Made by a program: the position numbers and the translations under genes. Positions 29,459 to 37,460 of a stretch of 42,205 bases of DNA are shown one piece after another. Each line of letters starts with the position of its first letter. The stretch's first letter is position 1. The DNA is taken from contig VBIW01000053.1 of assembly GCA_005880915.1 (NCBI GenBank), positions 1 through 42,205 on the forward strand. Direction: 5' to 3'. The stretch is from Chloroflexota bacterium. Lineage in GTDB: Bacteria; Chloroflexota; Dormibacteria; Dormibacterales; Dormibacteraceae. The notes under the pieces were generated by a model. The model was not told the origin of the DNA, ran no database searches, and saw nothing but the letters and a program-made list of their open reading frames with translations.

Positions 29459-30291
29459 TCGACTTCATCCGCCAGTTCGGAGCGCAGCTCATCGAGGTGG
29501 CCCGCCACCTCGGTCCCGCCGAGGTCATCGATGTCGCAGTCGTCACCTTCGTCCTGTATCAGCTGCTGCGCCTGCTGCGCGGTACGCAGGGCACCCAGAT
29601 CCTGGTCGGCCTGATCCTGCTTGCGGTCGTGGGTGTGCTGTCCACGACCTTCAACCTGATCCTTCTCTCCTGGCTGTTCCGCAACGCGACCTTCTTCATC
29701 ATCATCGCGGTCATCGTCATGTTCCAACCAGAGCTGCGCCGCGCCTTCGATCAGCTTGGACGCATCGGCCACATCGGCCGGCCGCTCTCCCGCTTCAGCC
29801 CGCGCCAGTACAACCAGGCGATCTCAGAGGCGATCCGCGCCACGGAGCGCCTGAGCATGAAGCGGACGGGCGCCCTCATCGCGTTTGAGCGCGACGTCGG
29901 CCTGGAGGACTACGCGGCGACCGGCGTGCGCATCAACGGCGAGATCTCCGCCGAGATGCTCCAGTCGATCTTCTATCCGAACTCACCCCTCCACGATGGC
30001 GCTGTGATCGTCCGCGGCAACCGGATCATCGCCGCCGGCTGCCTGCTCCCGCTCCCAGAGGAAGGCACGGTGAAGGAGCGCCTCGGCACCCGTCACCGGG
30101 CGGCCCTCGGCCTCTCGCTGGCATCCGACGCGCTCGTCCTCGTAGTCTCCGAAGAGACAGGGAACATTTCGGTGATCGAAGAGGGCCAGATCAGTCGCAA
30201 CCTCGACGCGGACAGCCTTCGCCGCCGGGTGGCGCTCAAAGTTCCGTCGCAGAACGGCAACGGACTGTCGCGCTTCAGGATCCGCCGGTGA
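29455..30291 (+). CDS. cdaA: Diadenylate cyclase CdaA
   Basis: Makes the second messenger c-di-AMP from two ATP, at the membrane. The 278-residue product has three N-terminal hydrophobic helices (about 24-41, 47-64 and 70-90). The DisA_N catalytic domain follows, with DGA (181-183) and RHR (213-215), both required for activity. It is followed by cdaR with a GTGA overlap and then by glmS, the classic CdaA neighbourhood linking c-di-AMP to cell-wall precursor supply. argF upstream is an unusual partner. Confidence 0.95.
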   Translation: MIDFIRQFGAQLIEVARHLGPAEVIDVAVVTFVLYQLLRLLRGTQGTQILVGLILLAVVGVLSTTFNLILLSWLFRNATFFIIIAVIVMFQPELRRAFDQLGRIGHIGRPLSRFSPRQYNQAISEAIRATERLSMKRTGALIAFERDVGLEDYAATGVRINGEISAEMLQSIFYPNSPLHDGAVIVRGNRIIAAGCLLPLPEEGTVKERLGTRHRAALGLSLASDALVLVVSEETGNISVIEEGQISRNLDADSLRRRVALKVPSQNGNGLSRFRIRR

Positions 30292-31265
30292 GCTGGAACC
30301 TGATCACCGATGACTGGCGCATCAAGTTGCTCGCGTTCGGCCTCGCCGTGTTGATGCTGGGCGCCGTCGCGTTCTCGCAGAACCCGCCCACGACCAACCA
30401 TCTCAAGGTCGGCCTGAACTACACCACGCCGCCGAACATCGTCCTCATCAATCCGCCAAGCCAGGTCGACGTGACTTACCAGGGCCTCGCGGATGTCATC
30501 GCGAAGGTGAACCCGAACAACCTCTTCGCGTCGGTGGACGCGACGCACGCGCTCCCGGGCTCGGCGGTCAGGCTTAACGTGATCGCCCACGCCACAGACC
30601 TCCGCGTGCAGGTGCAGCAACCTGCGCCCATCGTGGTCCAGGTCGACACTTTGCAGGTCCGCGAGGTGCCGGTGCAGGTCAACGCGCGGGCGGCGAACGG
30701 ATGGAGCATCGACCCCACCAAGACGCTCGTCACGTGCCCAGGCGCAGCAACCCCCAACCCCTGCAAGGTGCATTTCAACGGCCCGGTCATGTGGGAGAAC
30801 AACCTGAAGGCGGTCGTGACGCTCACCAACGTGGCCGGCACGATGAACGTGCTCAACCAGTTGATTCAGCTGCAGAACGCCGGTGGCAACCTCGATTCAA
30901 CAGTCCGCACGGTGCCTTCCACGACCGTCGACGTAACGTCGGTAGACGTCCATATCGAGGCGTTCGCCGGCACCACCAGCGCATCGGTGCCGCTGCTATG
31001 GGCCGCGTGGTCGCACGCGCCGCCGCAGGGTTATCGGGTCACGGCTGTGACGGTGACTCCCGCCAATGTGGTCATCAGCGCCGATCCGGTCACCCTGGCG
31101 CGTGTGCGCAACATCACGTTGCCGGCCGCCGACCTCAGCAACAGCACGTCTGACGCCACGTTCCAGGTTCAGATCCCCTATCCAGCCGGCACGTCCGGCT
31201 CGGTGGCGATCGCCACGGTCGTTTATGCGATCTCGCGCAGTCCGCAGGTCTCGCCGAGCCCCTAG
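30288..31265 (+). CDS. cdaR: CdaA regulatory protein CdaR (YbbR domains)
   Basis: Membrane-anchored regulator of CdaA. The 325-residue product begins with a cytosolic stub and one transmembrane helix (about 11-26, KLLAFGLAVLMLGAVAF). Extracytoplasmic beta-rich YbbR-like repeats follow, with the recurring pattern PPSQVDVTYQGLADVI and VQVDTLQVREVPVQV. GTG 30288 overlaps the cdaA stop as GTGA. Sequence is poorly conserved, as is usual for YbbR, so the call rests on architecture and position. Confidence 0.85.
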   Translation: MSWNLITDDWRIKLLAFGLAVLMLGAVAFSQNPPTTNHLKVGLNYTTPPNIVLINPPSQVDVTYQGLADVIAKVNPNNLFASVDATHALPGSAVRLNVIAHATDLRVQVQQPAPIVVQVDTLQVREVPVQVNARAANGWSIDPTKTLVTCPGAATPNPCKVHFNGPVMWENNLKAVVTLTNVAGTMNVLNQLIQLQNAGGNLDSTVRTVPSTTVDVTSVDVHIEAFAGTTSASVPLLWAAWSHAPPQGYRVTAVTVTPANVVISADPVTLARVRNITLPAADLSNSTSDATFQVQIPYPAGTSGSVAIATVVYAISRSPQVSPSP

Positions 31266-31363
31266 GAGTAACCTGGCGGCCTCCGCTGCCGTTCCTACGT
31301 TCCAGAAGCTGCCGCAGCAAGGGGAACACGCCCCCCAAGAGTTCTAGTTAAGAAGGTAAAGAG

Positions 31364-33208
31364 ATGTGCGGAATCATCGGCTACCTCGGCGGTCGTGAGG
31401 CGACCCCGATCCTCATGGAGAGCTTGAAGCGCCTCGAGTACCGGGGCTACGACTCCGCGGGTGTGGCCGTCCTCGAGGCCCCCAAACCAGGCTCGGCCGG
31501 CCGGACCAGCGTCACCAAGTCCGAGGCCAAGGTCGACACCCTGATCGAAAAGCTCGAGGCGAACATGCCCTCCGGCCACCTCGGCATCGGCCACACGCGC
31601 TGGGCAACCCACGGCAAGCCGACCTACATCAACGCCCACCCGCACACCGACTGCCACGGCAAGATCTTCGTCGTCCACAACGGGATCATCGAGAACTTCG
31701 CCGAGCTGAAGGCCGAGCTCCAGGCTGAAGGACACGAGTTCCCCTCCGAGACGGACACGGAGGTCGTGCCGCACCTCATCGAGAAGTACTACAAAGGCGA
31801 CTTCCTCGCCGCGGTGCGCATGGCGCTCAAGAGAATCAAGGGCGCGTACGCGCTCGCGATGTTCTCGAGCGACGACCCCGAGCTGCTCGTCGGCGCGCGT
31901 CTCAACGCGCCGCTCGTCGTGGGCCTCGGCGAAAACGAGTACTACATCGCGTCGGACATCACGGCGATCATCCCCTACACCAAGCGCGTGCTCGTACTCG
32001 GCGAGGGCGAGGTCGCAGCGATCACCCCGCTGGGCGCCGAGGTATCGACGCTGGACGGCGTGACCGTGAAGTCCAAGGTCGTGCACGTCGACTGGGACGT
32101 CGCGCAGGCGCAGAAGGGCGGGTTCGCCCACTTCATGCTCAAGGAGATCCACGAGACGCCGGAGGCTGTAGCGAACGCGACGCGTGGCCGGCTCTCCGAC
32201 GACGGCGACGTCTCGTTCCGCGAGTTCGACATCCCCGACGAGCAGCTCCGCAAGATCCAGGACGTCCTGCTTCTCGGCATGGGCACGTCGCTCCACGCGG
32301 CGATGATCGGCGAATACATCATCGAAGACTGGGCCGGCATTCCCGCCCGGGCCGAGGACGCGTCGGAGTTCCGCTATCGCCGCCCGACGGTGGGCGAGCA
32401 CACTCTCGACGTCGTGATCACCCAGTCTGGCGAGACGGCGGACACGCTCGTCGCAATGCAGCAGGCGAGGGCCCGCGGCGCGCTGAGCGTGGCGGTGACG
32501 AATGTGATCGCGAGCTCGGCCGCCCGCGACGCCGACGGCGCGATATATCTCCATTCCGGACCTGAAATCGGAGTCGCTTCGACCAAGACGATGCTGGCCC
32601 ACATCGTCAGCCTGTACTTGCTGGCGCTGCGGCTGGCCACCGTCAACGGGCGAGTTTCACTCGAGCGCAGGCAGGAGCTGGTCGAGGCGCTTCGCCTCCT
32701 ACCCGACCAGGTCCGCGGCATCATCGGCCGCGAGAAGGAGATCCAGGACCTCGCCGACAAGTACAGCCAGTACCGCAACTTCATGTACGCCGGGCGCGGG
32801 CTCGGCTACCCGGTCGCCCTGGAGGGCGCGCTGAAGCTCAAGGAAATCTCGTACGTCCACGCCGAAGGCACATCGGGCGGCCTGCTGAAGCACGGTCCCA
32901 TAGCTCTGCTGGACGAGCAGTTCCCGATCGTCGCCATCTGCACCGCGAGCGCGACCAAGGACAAGATGGTCAGCAACGTCCACGAGATCGTCGCCCGCAA
33001 CGCACCGGTCCTCGCCTTGGTGACGGAAGGGGATCACTCGCTCGACGGAGTGGCCACCGACATCTTCGAGATGCCCGCAGTCGAGGAAGCGGCGTCCGCA
33101 ATCCTCAACACTGTGATGCTGCAGCTGTTCGCTTACGACGTAGGCGTAAAGCTAGGCCAAAACGTAGACCAACCAAGAAACCTGGCCAAGTCGGTCACCG
33201 TCGAATAG
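31364..33208 (+). CDS. glmS: Glucosamine-fructose-6-phosphate aminotransferase (isomerizing)
   Basis: Makes glucosamine-6-phosphate from fructose-6-phosphate and glutamine, the first step to UDP-GlcNAc. The 614-residue product has the N-terminal glutaminase domain with catalytic Cys2 (MCGIIGYLGG), then two SIS domains (SQSGETADTL, EVGVASTKT-like sequence EIGVASTKTMLAHI) and the C-terminal LAKSVTVE. The 98-base gap upstream shows AAGGTAAAG as binding site. No glmS ribozyme core was seen. The usual glmM between cdaR and glmS is absent. Confidence 0.97.
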   Translation: MCGIIGYLGGREATPILMESLKRLEYRGYDSAGVAVLEAPKPGSAGRTSVTKSEAKVDTLIEKLEANMPSGHLGIGHTRWATHGKPTYINAHPHTDCHGKIFVVHNGIIENFAELKAELQAEGHEFPSETDTEVVPHLIEKYYKGDFLAAVRMALKRIKGAYALAMFSSDDPELLVGARLNAPLVVGLGENEYYIASDITAIIPYTKRVLVLGEGEVAAITPLGAEVSTLDGVTVKSKVVHVDWDVAQAQKGGFAHFMLKEIHETPEAVANATRGRLSDDGDVSFREFDIPDEQLRKIQDVLLLGMGTSLHAAMIGEYIIEDWAGIPARAEDASEFRYRRPTVGEHTLDVVITQSGETADTLVAMQQARARGALSVAVTNVIASSAARDADGAIYLHSGPEIGVASTKTMLAHIVSLYLLALRLATVNGRVSLERRQELVEALRLLPDQVRGIIGREKEIQDLADKYSQYRNFMYAGRGLGYPVALEGALKLKEISYVHAEGTSGGLLKHGPIALLDEQFPIVAICTASATKDKMVSNVHEIVARNAPVLALVTEGDHSLDGVATDIFEMPAVEEAASAILNTVMLQLFAYDVGVKLGQNVDQPRNLAKSVTVE

Positions 33209-33217
33209 TCGATGGCC

Positions 33218-33240
33218 CCCTCTCCCCACAGGGGAGAGGG
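33218..33240 (+). repeat. Perfect hairpin downstream of glmS
   Basis: CCCTCTCCCC-ACA-GGGGAGAGGG is a perfect 10-bp stem with a 3-base loop, nine bases after the glmS stop. A second GGGGAGAGGGG follows at 33246-33256. It may end glmS transcription, but it lacks a U-tract. Its base pattern is related to, but distinct from, the CCCCAT-type repeat family. Confidence 0.55.
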
Positions 33241-33285
33241 ATCTGGGGAGAGGGGCGCGGGAAGCACAGAAGCCACAATTAAGCG

Positions 33286-34512
33286 GTGCAGCGCATCGGC
33301 GTCGACGCGGTATCTGTTGACCGGATCGCCCTTGCCGTAAAGCGTTCGGGCTCCGGCTTCCTCGCCAAGGTCTACACCCCGGCTGAGCTCGTCTACTGCA
33401 ACGGCAACGACGAGCGCCTCGCTGGCCGGTGGGCCGCAAAAGAGGCTGTGATCAAGTGCTTCGACGGGACCGGCATCTGCTTCCCCCGCCGCCGCATCGA
33501 GGTCCTCCCAGGGCCCAATGGCGCCCCGCGCGCCCGGCTCCTCGGCAATGACCGAGGTGCCCAGCTCGAGGTCAGCATCACCCACCACAGCCGCCTCGCG
33601 GTGGCGACCGCCCACCTCGAGATCCCGGATGCGGGGACGATGCTGCCGGCGCCGGACGCCGTGCTCATCCCCGTCCGCCCCAAGGACGCCCACAAGGGCA
33701 CCTTCGGCACCGCGGTCGTGCTCGCGGGAAGCCTCGGCCTGACAGGTGCGGCTTTTCTCTCCTCGACCGCGGCCGCTCGCACCGGCGCGGGCCTCGTCCG
33801 GCTCCTGGTCGCCGACACGATCTATCCCATCCTCGCCGCGAAATGCACCGAGGTCATGGCGACGCCGGTGCCTGAGGTTGCGCCCGGCGCGGTCGGGCAC
33901 GCTGCGTACGACTCGATCCTGCGCCAGCTCGAGTCGGCGGAGGTCGGGATCATCGGCCCTGGCCTCGGCCGCGACAGCTCCACATGGCGCCTGGTCGTCG
34001 ACCTAGCCCTTCACGCGCGCTGCCCTCTGGTCATCGACGCCGACGGCCTCAACGCGCTGGCCGACTCGCCGCGCTCGAAAGGCAAGCTCGGCGCCAGACG
34101 CGTGCTGACGCCGCACCCGGGCGAGCTGGCGCGGCTGACCGGCAAGACCGCCGATGCGATCAACGCGGACCGCCCGGCCGCAGCCCGCAAAGCGGCCAGG
34201 GAGTGGGGGACGGTCGTCGTCCTGAAGGGTGCCCGCACCATCGTGGCCCATCCGGACGGCCGGACCAGCGAGGACCCGCACGAGGTGCCGGCGCTTGCGA
34301 GCGGCGGCACGGGTGACGTGCTGTCGGGCATCATCGGCGGCCTCATCGCGCAGGGTTCCGATCCCTACACCGCGGCAGTGACCGGCGTCTACGTCCACGC
34401 CGCGGCGGGCCGGCGGATTGCCGAGCGCATCGGTGACTCCGGCCTGCTGGCTGGCGACCTGCTGCCTGAGATCCCGCTGGTCATGAACGTGCTGCGCCAG
34501 GGCGGACTCTAA
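33286..34512 (+). CDS. Fusion of holo-ACP synthase (AcpS) and ADP-dependent NAD(P)HX dehydratase (NnrD)
   Basis: One continuous 408-residue frame. Residues 1 to about 112 are AcpS, which transfers phosphopantetheine to acyl carrier protein: GVDAVSVDRI with metal ligand Asp7, and WAAKEAVIK with Glu53. Residues about 125-405 are the NnrD/YjeF C-terminal dehydratase, which repairs hydrated NAD(P)H: DADGLNAL (251-258), TPHPGE (275-280), GGTGDVLSG (340-348). The usual partner NnrE (epimerase domain) is not in this protein or elsewhere in the window. GTG start at 33286. It overlaps alr at its stop. Confidence 0.92.
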   Translation: MQRIGVDAVSVDRIALAVKRSGSGFLAKVYTPAELVYCNGNDERLAGRWAAKEAVIKCFDGTGICFPRRRIEVLPGPNGAPRARLLGNDRGAQLEVSITHHSRLAVATAHLEIPDAGTMLPAPDAVLIPVRPKDAHKGTFGTAVVLAGSLGLTGAAFLSSTAAARTGAGLVRLLVADTIYPILAAKCTEVMATPVPEVAPGAVGHAAYDSILRQLESAEVGIIGPGLGRDSSTWRLVVDLALHARCPLVIDADGLNALADSPRSKGKLGARRVLTPHPGELARLTGKTADAINADRPAAARKAAREWGTVVVLKGARTIVAHPDGRTSEDPHEVPALASGGTGDVLSGIIGGLIAQGSDPYTAAVTGVYVHAAAGRRIAERIGDSGLLAGDLLPEIPLVMNVLRQGGL

Positions 34513-35582
34513 CCACGTCTCTTCGTTGGGCGGAGGTCGACCTGAAGGCGATCAGCGCCAACTGCGCCCGCATCCTCGGCCACCTGCCGAAGGGCACCCA
34601 GCTCTTCGCCGTGGTCAAGGCCAATGGGTACGGGCAGGGAGCGGTTCCGGTCGCCCACGCGGCGCTGGAGGGCGGCGCCACCGGGCTCGGTGTGGCGACC
34701 CTCGAAGAGGCGGCCCAGGTGCGCGGCCTGGTCGACCACGAGCAGATCCTGGTCATGGGCGGCATGCTCCCGGCGCAGGCGAAAGCCGCGGCGGCGAGCG
34801 GATGCAGCATCGCGGTCTCGGGCCGCGAGCTTGCCGAAGCGCTCGGCGGATCGGAGCGGCCTGTCCCCGTCCACCTCAAGATCGACACCGGCATGGGCCG
34901 CTTCGGCTGCGCGCCGGAGGACGCGCCGGCCCTGGCCCAGCTCATCGACGAATCGCGCGGCACCCGCCTGGCCGGGACGTGGACGCACTTCGCGTCATCG
35001 GAATCAGATGCCGAGATGACAAAGCGCCAGTTCGGTCTCTTCCTCGATACGCTCGCGCGATTCGAGGTCGGGCCGGGCATGCGCCACGCATGCAACTCGG
35101 CCGGCGCGCTCAACCATCCAAAATTCGCCCTCGACGCGGTGCGCTGCGGCATCGCGATCTACGGCTGTGAATGGCCGGGCACTCAGCCGGCCCTCGCGCT
35201 GCGGTCGAACATCACCCACCTCAAGACGGTGGAGAAAGGCGCGACCATCGGCTACGGCGCGACATGGCGCGCGTCGGGACCGACACGCGTGGCCACGGTC
35301 GCGATCGGCTACGCCGACGGCGTCCACCGCGCCCGCGCTAATCGCGGCCACGGGTTGGTGCGCGGCCGCCGGGCACCCCTCATCGGGATGGTCAGCATGG
35401 ACGCGATCACCCTCGACGTGAGCGATGTCCCGGGCGTGCAGGTGGGCGATGTGGCGACGCTGATCGGCCGGGATGGCGACGAGGTGATCACCGCTGAAGA
35501 AGTGGCCGGCTGGTCGAACACGATCAGCTACGAGGTCCTGACCTCGATCGGTTCTCGCGTCGAGCGGCGTCATTCGAAGTGA
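34509..35582 (+). CDS. alr: Alanine racemase, apparent CTA start
   Basis: PLP enzyme that makes D-alanine for peptidoglycan. The conserved N-terminal strand LRWAEVDLKAISANC starts near 34521. The PLP lysine is Lys37 in AVVKANGYGQG, and later blocks are IDTGMGRFG, RCGIAIYG and the C-terminal Tyr loop TIGYGATW. The frame has no ATG, GTG or TTG between the stop at 34467 and GTG 34611. That GTG lies at the catalytic lysine and would remove the whole first strand and helix. Starting at CTA 34509, overlapping the upstream TAA as CTAA, gives MTTSLRWAEVDL and 357 residues, a normal length. The gene call is firm. The start codon is inference. Confidence 0.88.
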   Translation, partial: LTTSLRWAEVDLKAISANCARILGHLPKGTQLFAVVKANGYGQGAVPVAHAALEGGATGLGVATLEEAAQVRGLVDHEQILVMGGMLPAQAKAAAASGCSIAVSGRELAEALGGSERPVPVHLKIDTGMGRFGCAPEDAPALAQLIDESRGTRLAGTWTHFASSESDAEMTKRQFGLFLDTLARFEVGPGMRHACNSAGALNHPKFALDAVRCGIAIYGCEWPGTQPALALRSNITHLKTVEKGATIGYGATWRASGPTRVATVAIGYADGVHRARANRGHGLVRGRRAPLIGMVSMDAITLDVSDVPGVQVGDVATLIGRDGDEVITAEEVAGWSNTISYEVLTSIGSRVERRHSK

Positions 35583-36597
35583 TCGCCACCCATTTCCGAT
35601 TGGCCGCGGATTCGACCGCCGCGAATGTGAATGCGAGGGTCTGTAGGTTGTCCCGTCCGGAGGTTTCGGGTTCGCGACCCTGATGCACCGCGTGGGCGAA
35701 CTCGGTGAGGGTCCCGGCGCGGTCGATTCGCTCGATCAGTTGTAGGGGCAAGACGCGTGGCTTTCCGCGCCGCGGCCTCAGCACCACACGATCTTTCAAT
35801 ACGCCCTCGTCTCCGCGGCTCGACCACAGCAGCTGCCCGCGCTCGAACTCCATCGCCCACTCGCCCGCCCAGGGTGTGATCGGGCCGGCGCTGATCCAGC
35901 TCGCCCGATAGCTGACGAGAAGCTCGTCAAACAGGATGGACGCCATCGCGGAGGGCGGGCCGTCGAAGCCGCTCCAGGCAGGGCTCGAGGTCAGGCACGA
36001 GATGCTCGATGGTTCTCGGCCAAGGATCATCCGCAGCAGGTCGAAATGGTGAATCGACATGTCGACGAGCAGAGGCTGTGCGTCGCTGTGATGGCGCGCC
36101 CGCGGCCTGGGTGGGGCGGCCGCATTGCGGCGGAAGTCGATCGAGACGGAGTACAGCTCGCCGAGCGAACCCTCCTCCACCACGCGGGCGGCAGCCCTGG
36201 CGGCCGGAAAGAAGCGGTAGTTCTGGCTGACCATCAAGGTCAGGCCTCGGCGGGCGGCCAGATCCACCAGCTCCCTCCCTGCGTCGAGGGTCTCGGTGAA
36301 CGGCTTCTCTACCAGCACATGGAGCCCGGCGTCCAGCGCAGCCCGAGACAGCGGGGCGTGCCCGGCGAGCGTGGTCGTGATCAGCGCCGCGTCCGGCCGG
36401 GTCGCTTCGAGCGCCTCGTGAAGAGACCCGAAGAAGCGCTGCGACCCTGGCACGAGTGCGGCGAGGCGGGCCGCAGCCTCCGGGTCGGAGTCCACGTAAC
36501 CGACGACCTCGATCTCGTCGACGGCCGGATTCACGCGCCACGCCCAGTCCCGGCCCCACCCGCCTAGCCCGACTTGAACCACCCGGAGCGCGCTCAT
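35524..36597 (-). CDS. Gfo/Idh/MocA family oxidoreductase
   Basis: NAD(P)-dependent oxidoreductase of unknown substrate, often a sugar or inositol derivative. The 357-residue product has an N-terminal Rossmann fold (VVQVGLGGWGRDWAWR), then EVVGYVDSDPEAA and HVLVEKPFTETLDAG (the EKP motif with the conserved lysine). The C-terminal dimerisation domain contains SIHHFDLLRMILG. Its last 59 bases overlap the end of alr on the other strand. The start ATG 36597 faces sigR. Confidence 0.9.
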   Translation of the reverse strand: MSALRVVQVGLGGWGRDWAWRVNPAVDEIEVVGYVDSDPEAAARLAALVPGSQRFFGSLHEALEATRPDAALITTTLAGHAPLSRAALDAGLHVLVEKPFTETLDAGRELVDLAARRGLTLMVSQNYRFFPAARAAARVVEEGSLGELYSVSIDFRRNAAAPPRPRARHHSDAQPLLVDMSIHHFDLLRMILGREPSSISCLTSSPAWSGFDGPPSAMASILFDELLVSYRASWISAGPITPWAGEWAMEFERGQLLWSSRGDEGVLKDRVVLRPRRGKPRVLPLQLIERIDRAGTLTEFAHAVHQGREPETSGRDNLQTLAFTFAAVESAANRKWVAITSNDAARRENRSRSGPRS

Positions 36598-36650
36598 TCG
36601 GAATAGCGTCCTCCGTCCGCGGCTTCAAATGCTTGCAAGGCAGGTGATCC

Positions 36651-36656
36651 TAAACT
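36651..36656 (+). promoter_or_regulatory. Candidate -10 of sigR
   Basis: TAAACT sits 10 bases before the sigR ATG in the 69-base divergent gap, so transcription would start only a few bases before the gene. No clear -35 is present at the right distance. Weak call. Confidence 0.25.
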
Positions 36657-36666
36657 GGCAGTACTG

Positions 36667-37245
36667 ATGGCGGAACCGGCCGCTCAAACTGCCTTCGCGC
36701 AAGAGGCATTGACACACTTGGATACGCTCTACAGGGGTGCGCTTCGGCTCACCCACGACCCCGATGCGGCGCAGGACCTGGTCCAGGAGGCCTACCTCCG
36801 CGCCCTCCGCTACCAGCACAGCTACCAGCAGGGCACGAACATGAAGGCCTGGCTGTTCGCGATCATGCGCAACCTCTTCTGGGACCGCTTCAAGGGCTCG
36901 CGAAAAGAGGACGTGAGCCTGGACGACGTGGGCGAGTTCGTCCTGTACGAGAAGCTCCGTGACGAGGGGGCCCGGCCGGAATCGGACGTGCTGGACAAGA
37001 TCGCGGCGTCCGAAGTCGTCACCGCCGTTGACAAGCTCCCCCCGCTCCACCGCGAGGTGGTCCTGTTGGTCGACGTCGAAGGCTTCTCATACAAGGACGC
37101 GGCCGAGACGCTGGGCGTCCCCATCGGGACCGTCATGTCCCGCCTCCACCGCGCCCGCCAGCAGCTTCAAAAATCCCTCTATGACTACGCCGTCGAATCG
37201 GGTATCGTCCACTCCGGCGGCATGACGCAGGTGCCACAGCAATGA
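36667..37245 (+). CDS. sigR: ECF sigma factor, SigR/SigH type
   Basis: Alternative sigma factor, probably for the disulfide-stress response. The 192-residue product has region 2 (DPDAAQDLVQEAYLRAL through MKAWLFAIMRNLFWDRFKG, about 31-76) and region 4 (LPPLHREVVLLVDVEGFSYKDAAETL with the helix VPIGTVMSRLHRARQQL, about 124-170). The MKAWLF and GTVMSRLHRAR blocks are typical of ECF12-like factors. ATG 36667. It overlaps the cognate anti-sigma gene by ATGA. Class identity is inferred from the RsrA-like partner. Confidence 0.88.
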   Translation: MAEPAAQTAFAQEALTHLDTLYRGALRLTHDPDAAQDLVQEAYLRALRYQHSYQQGTNMKAWLFAIMRNLFWDRFKGSRKEDVSLDDVGEFVLYEKLRDEGARPESDVLDKIAASEVVTAVDKLPPLHREVVLLVDVEGFSYKDAAETLGVPIGTVMSRLHRARQQLQKSLYDYAVESGIVHSGGMTQVPQQ

Positions 37246-37460
37246 GATGTGAAGAGTGCGCTAACAAGCTCGACCGTTACGTCGACCGGGAGCTGACCAA
37301 CACCGAGGCGCTCGAGATTCAGCTCCACCTCGAAGGGTGCCCGGACTGCATGGACAACTACGAGTTCCAGGAGCACCTCAAGCGCCTGGTCAAGCACTCG
37401 TGCGACTGCGACACGGCGCCCAAGGCGTTTCGAGACAAGCTCCGCCAGATGCTCACCTGA
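37242..37460 (+). CDS. rsrA: Zinc-containing anti-sigma factor, RsrA family
   Basis: Redox-sensitive anti-sigma factor expected to hold the adjacent sigma factor and release it when its zinc thiols oxidise. The 72-residue product has the ZAS motif His29-x3-Cys33-x2-Cys36, upstream Cys3 and Cys6, and a C-terminal Cys54/Cys56 pair. The LVKHSCDCDTAP region resembles the RsrA end. ATGA overlap with the sigma gene fixes the start. The stop TGA overlaps an apparent CTG start of thiE. Confidence 0.88.
   Translation: MRCEECANKLDRYVDRELTNTEALEIQLHLEGCPDCMDNYEFQEHLKRLVKHSCDCDTAPKAFRDKLRQMLT

Noticed and set aside
31266..31363. glmS ribozyme or other riboswitch before glmS
   Set aside because: The 98-base gap is too short for the full glmS ribozyme and I see none of its conserved core or a convincing pairing scheme.
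31295..32602. Minus-strand open frame of 435 codons
   Set aside because: Antisense shadow of glmS with no domain content.
33218..33240. Hairpin after glmS as a classical intrinsic terminator
   Set aside because: The stem is perfect, but no run of T follows. Kept as a repeat or hairpin only.
36600..36625. Possible SigR-type autoregulatory promoter (GGAAT, then 18 bases)
   Set aside because: GGAAT at 36600-36604 fits the -35, but the -10 position reads CTT rather than GTT, and the -35 falls at the divergent gene's start. Too weak to claim.
24640..37460. Programmed -1 frameshifting as the explanation for the four start-less genes
   Set aside because: The frame change at all four junctions is -1, but none has a slippery heptamer near the stop, and fusion to S9, a phosphatase, NnrD or RsrA would make no clear sense. 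Overlap reinitiation fits better.
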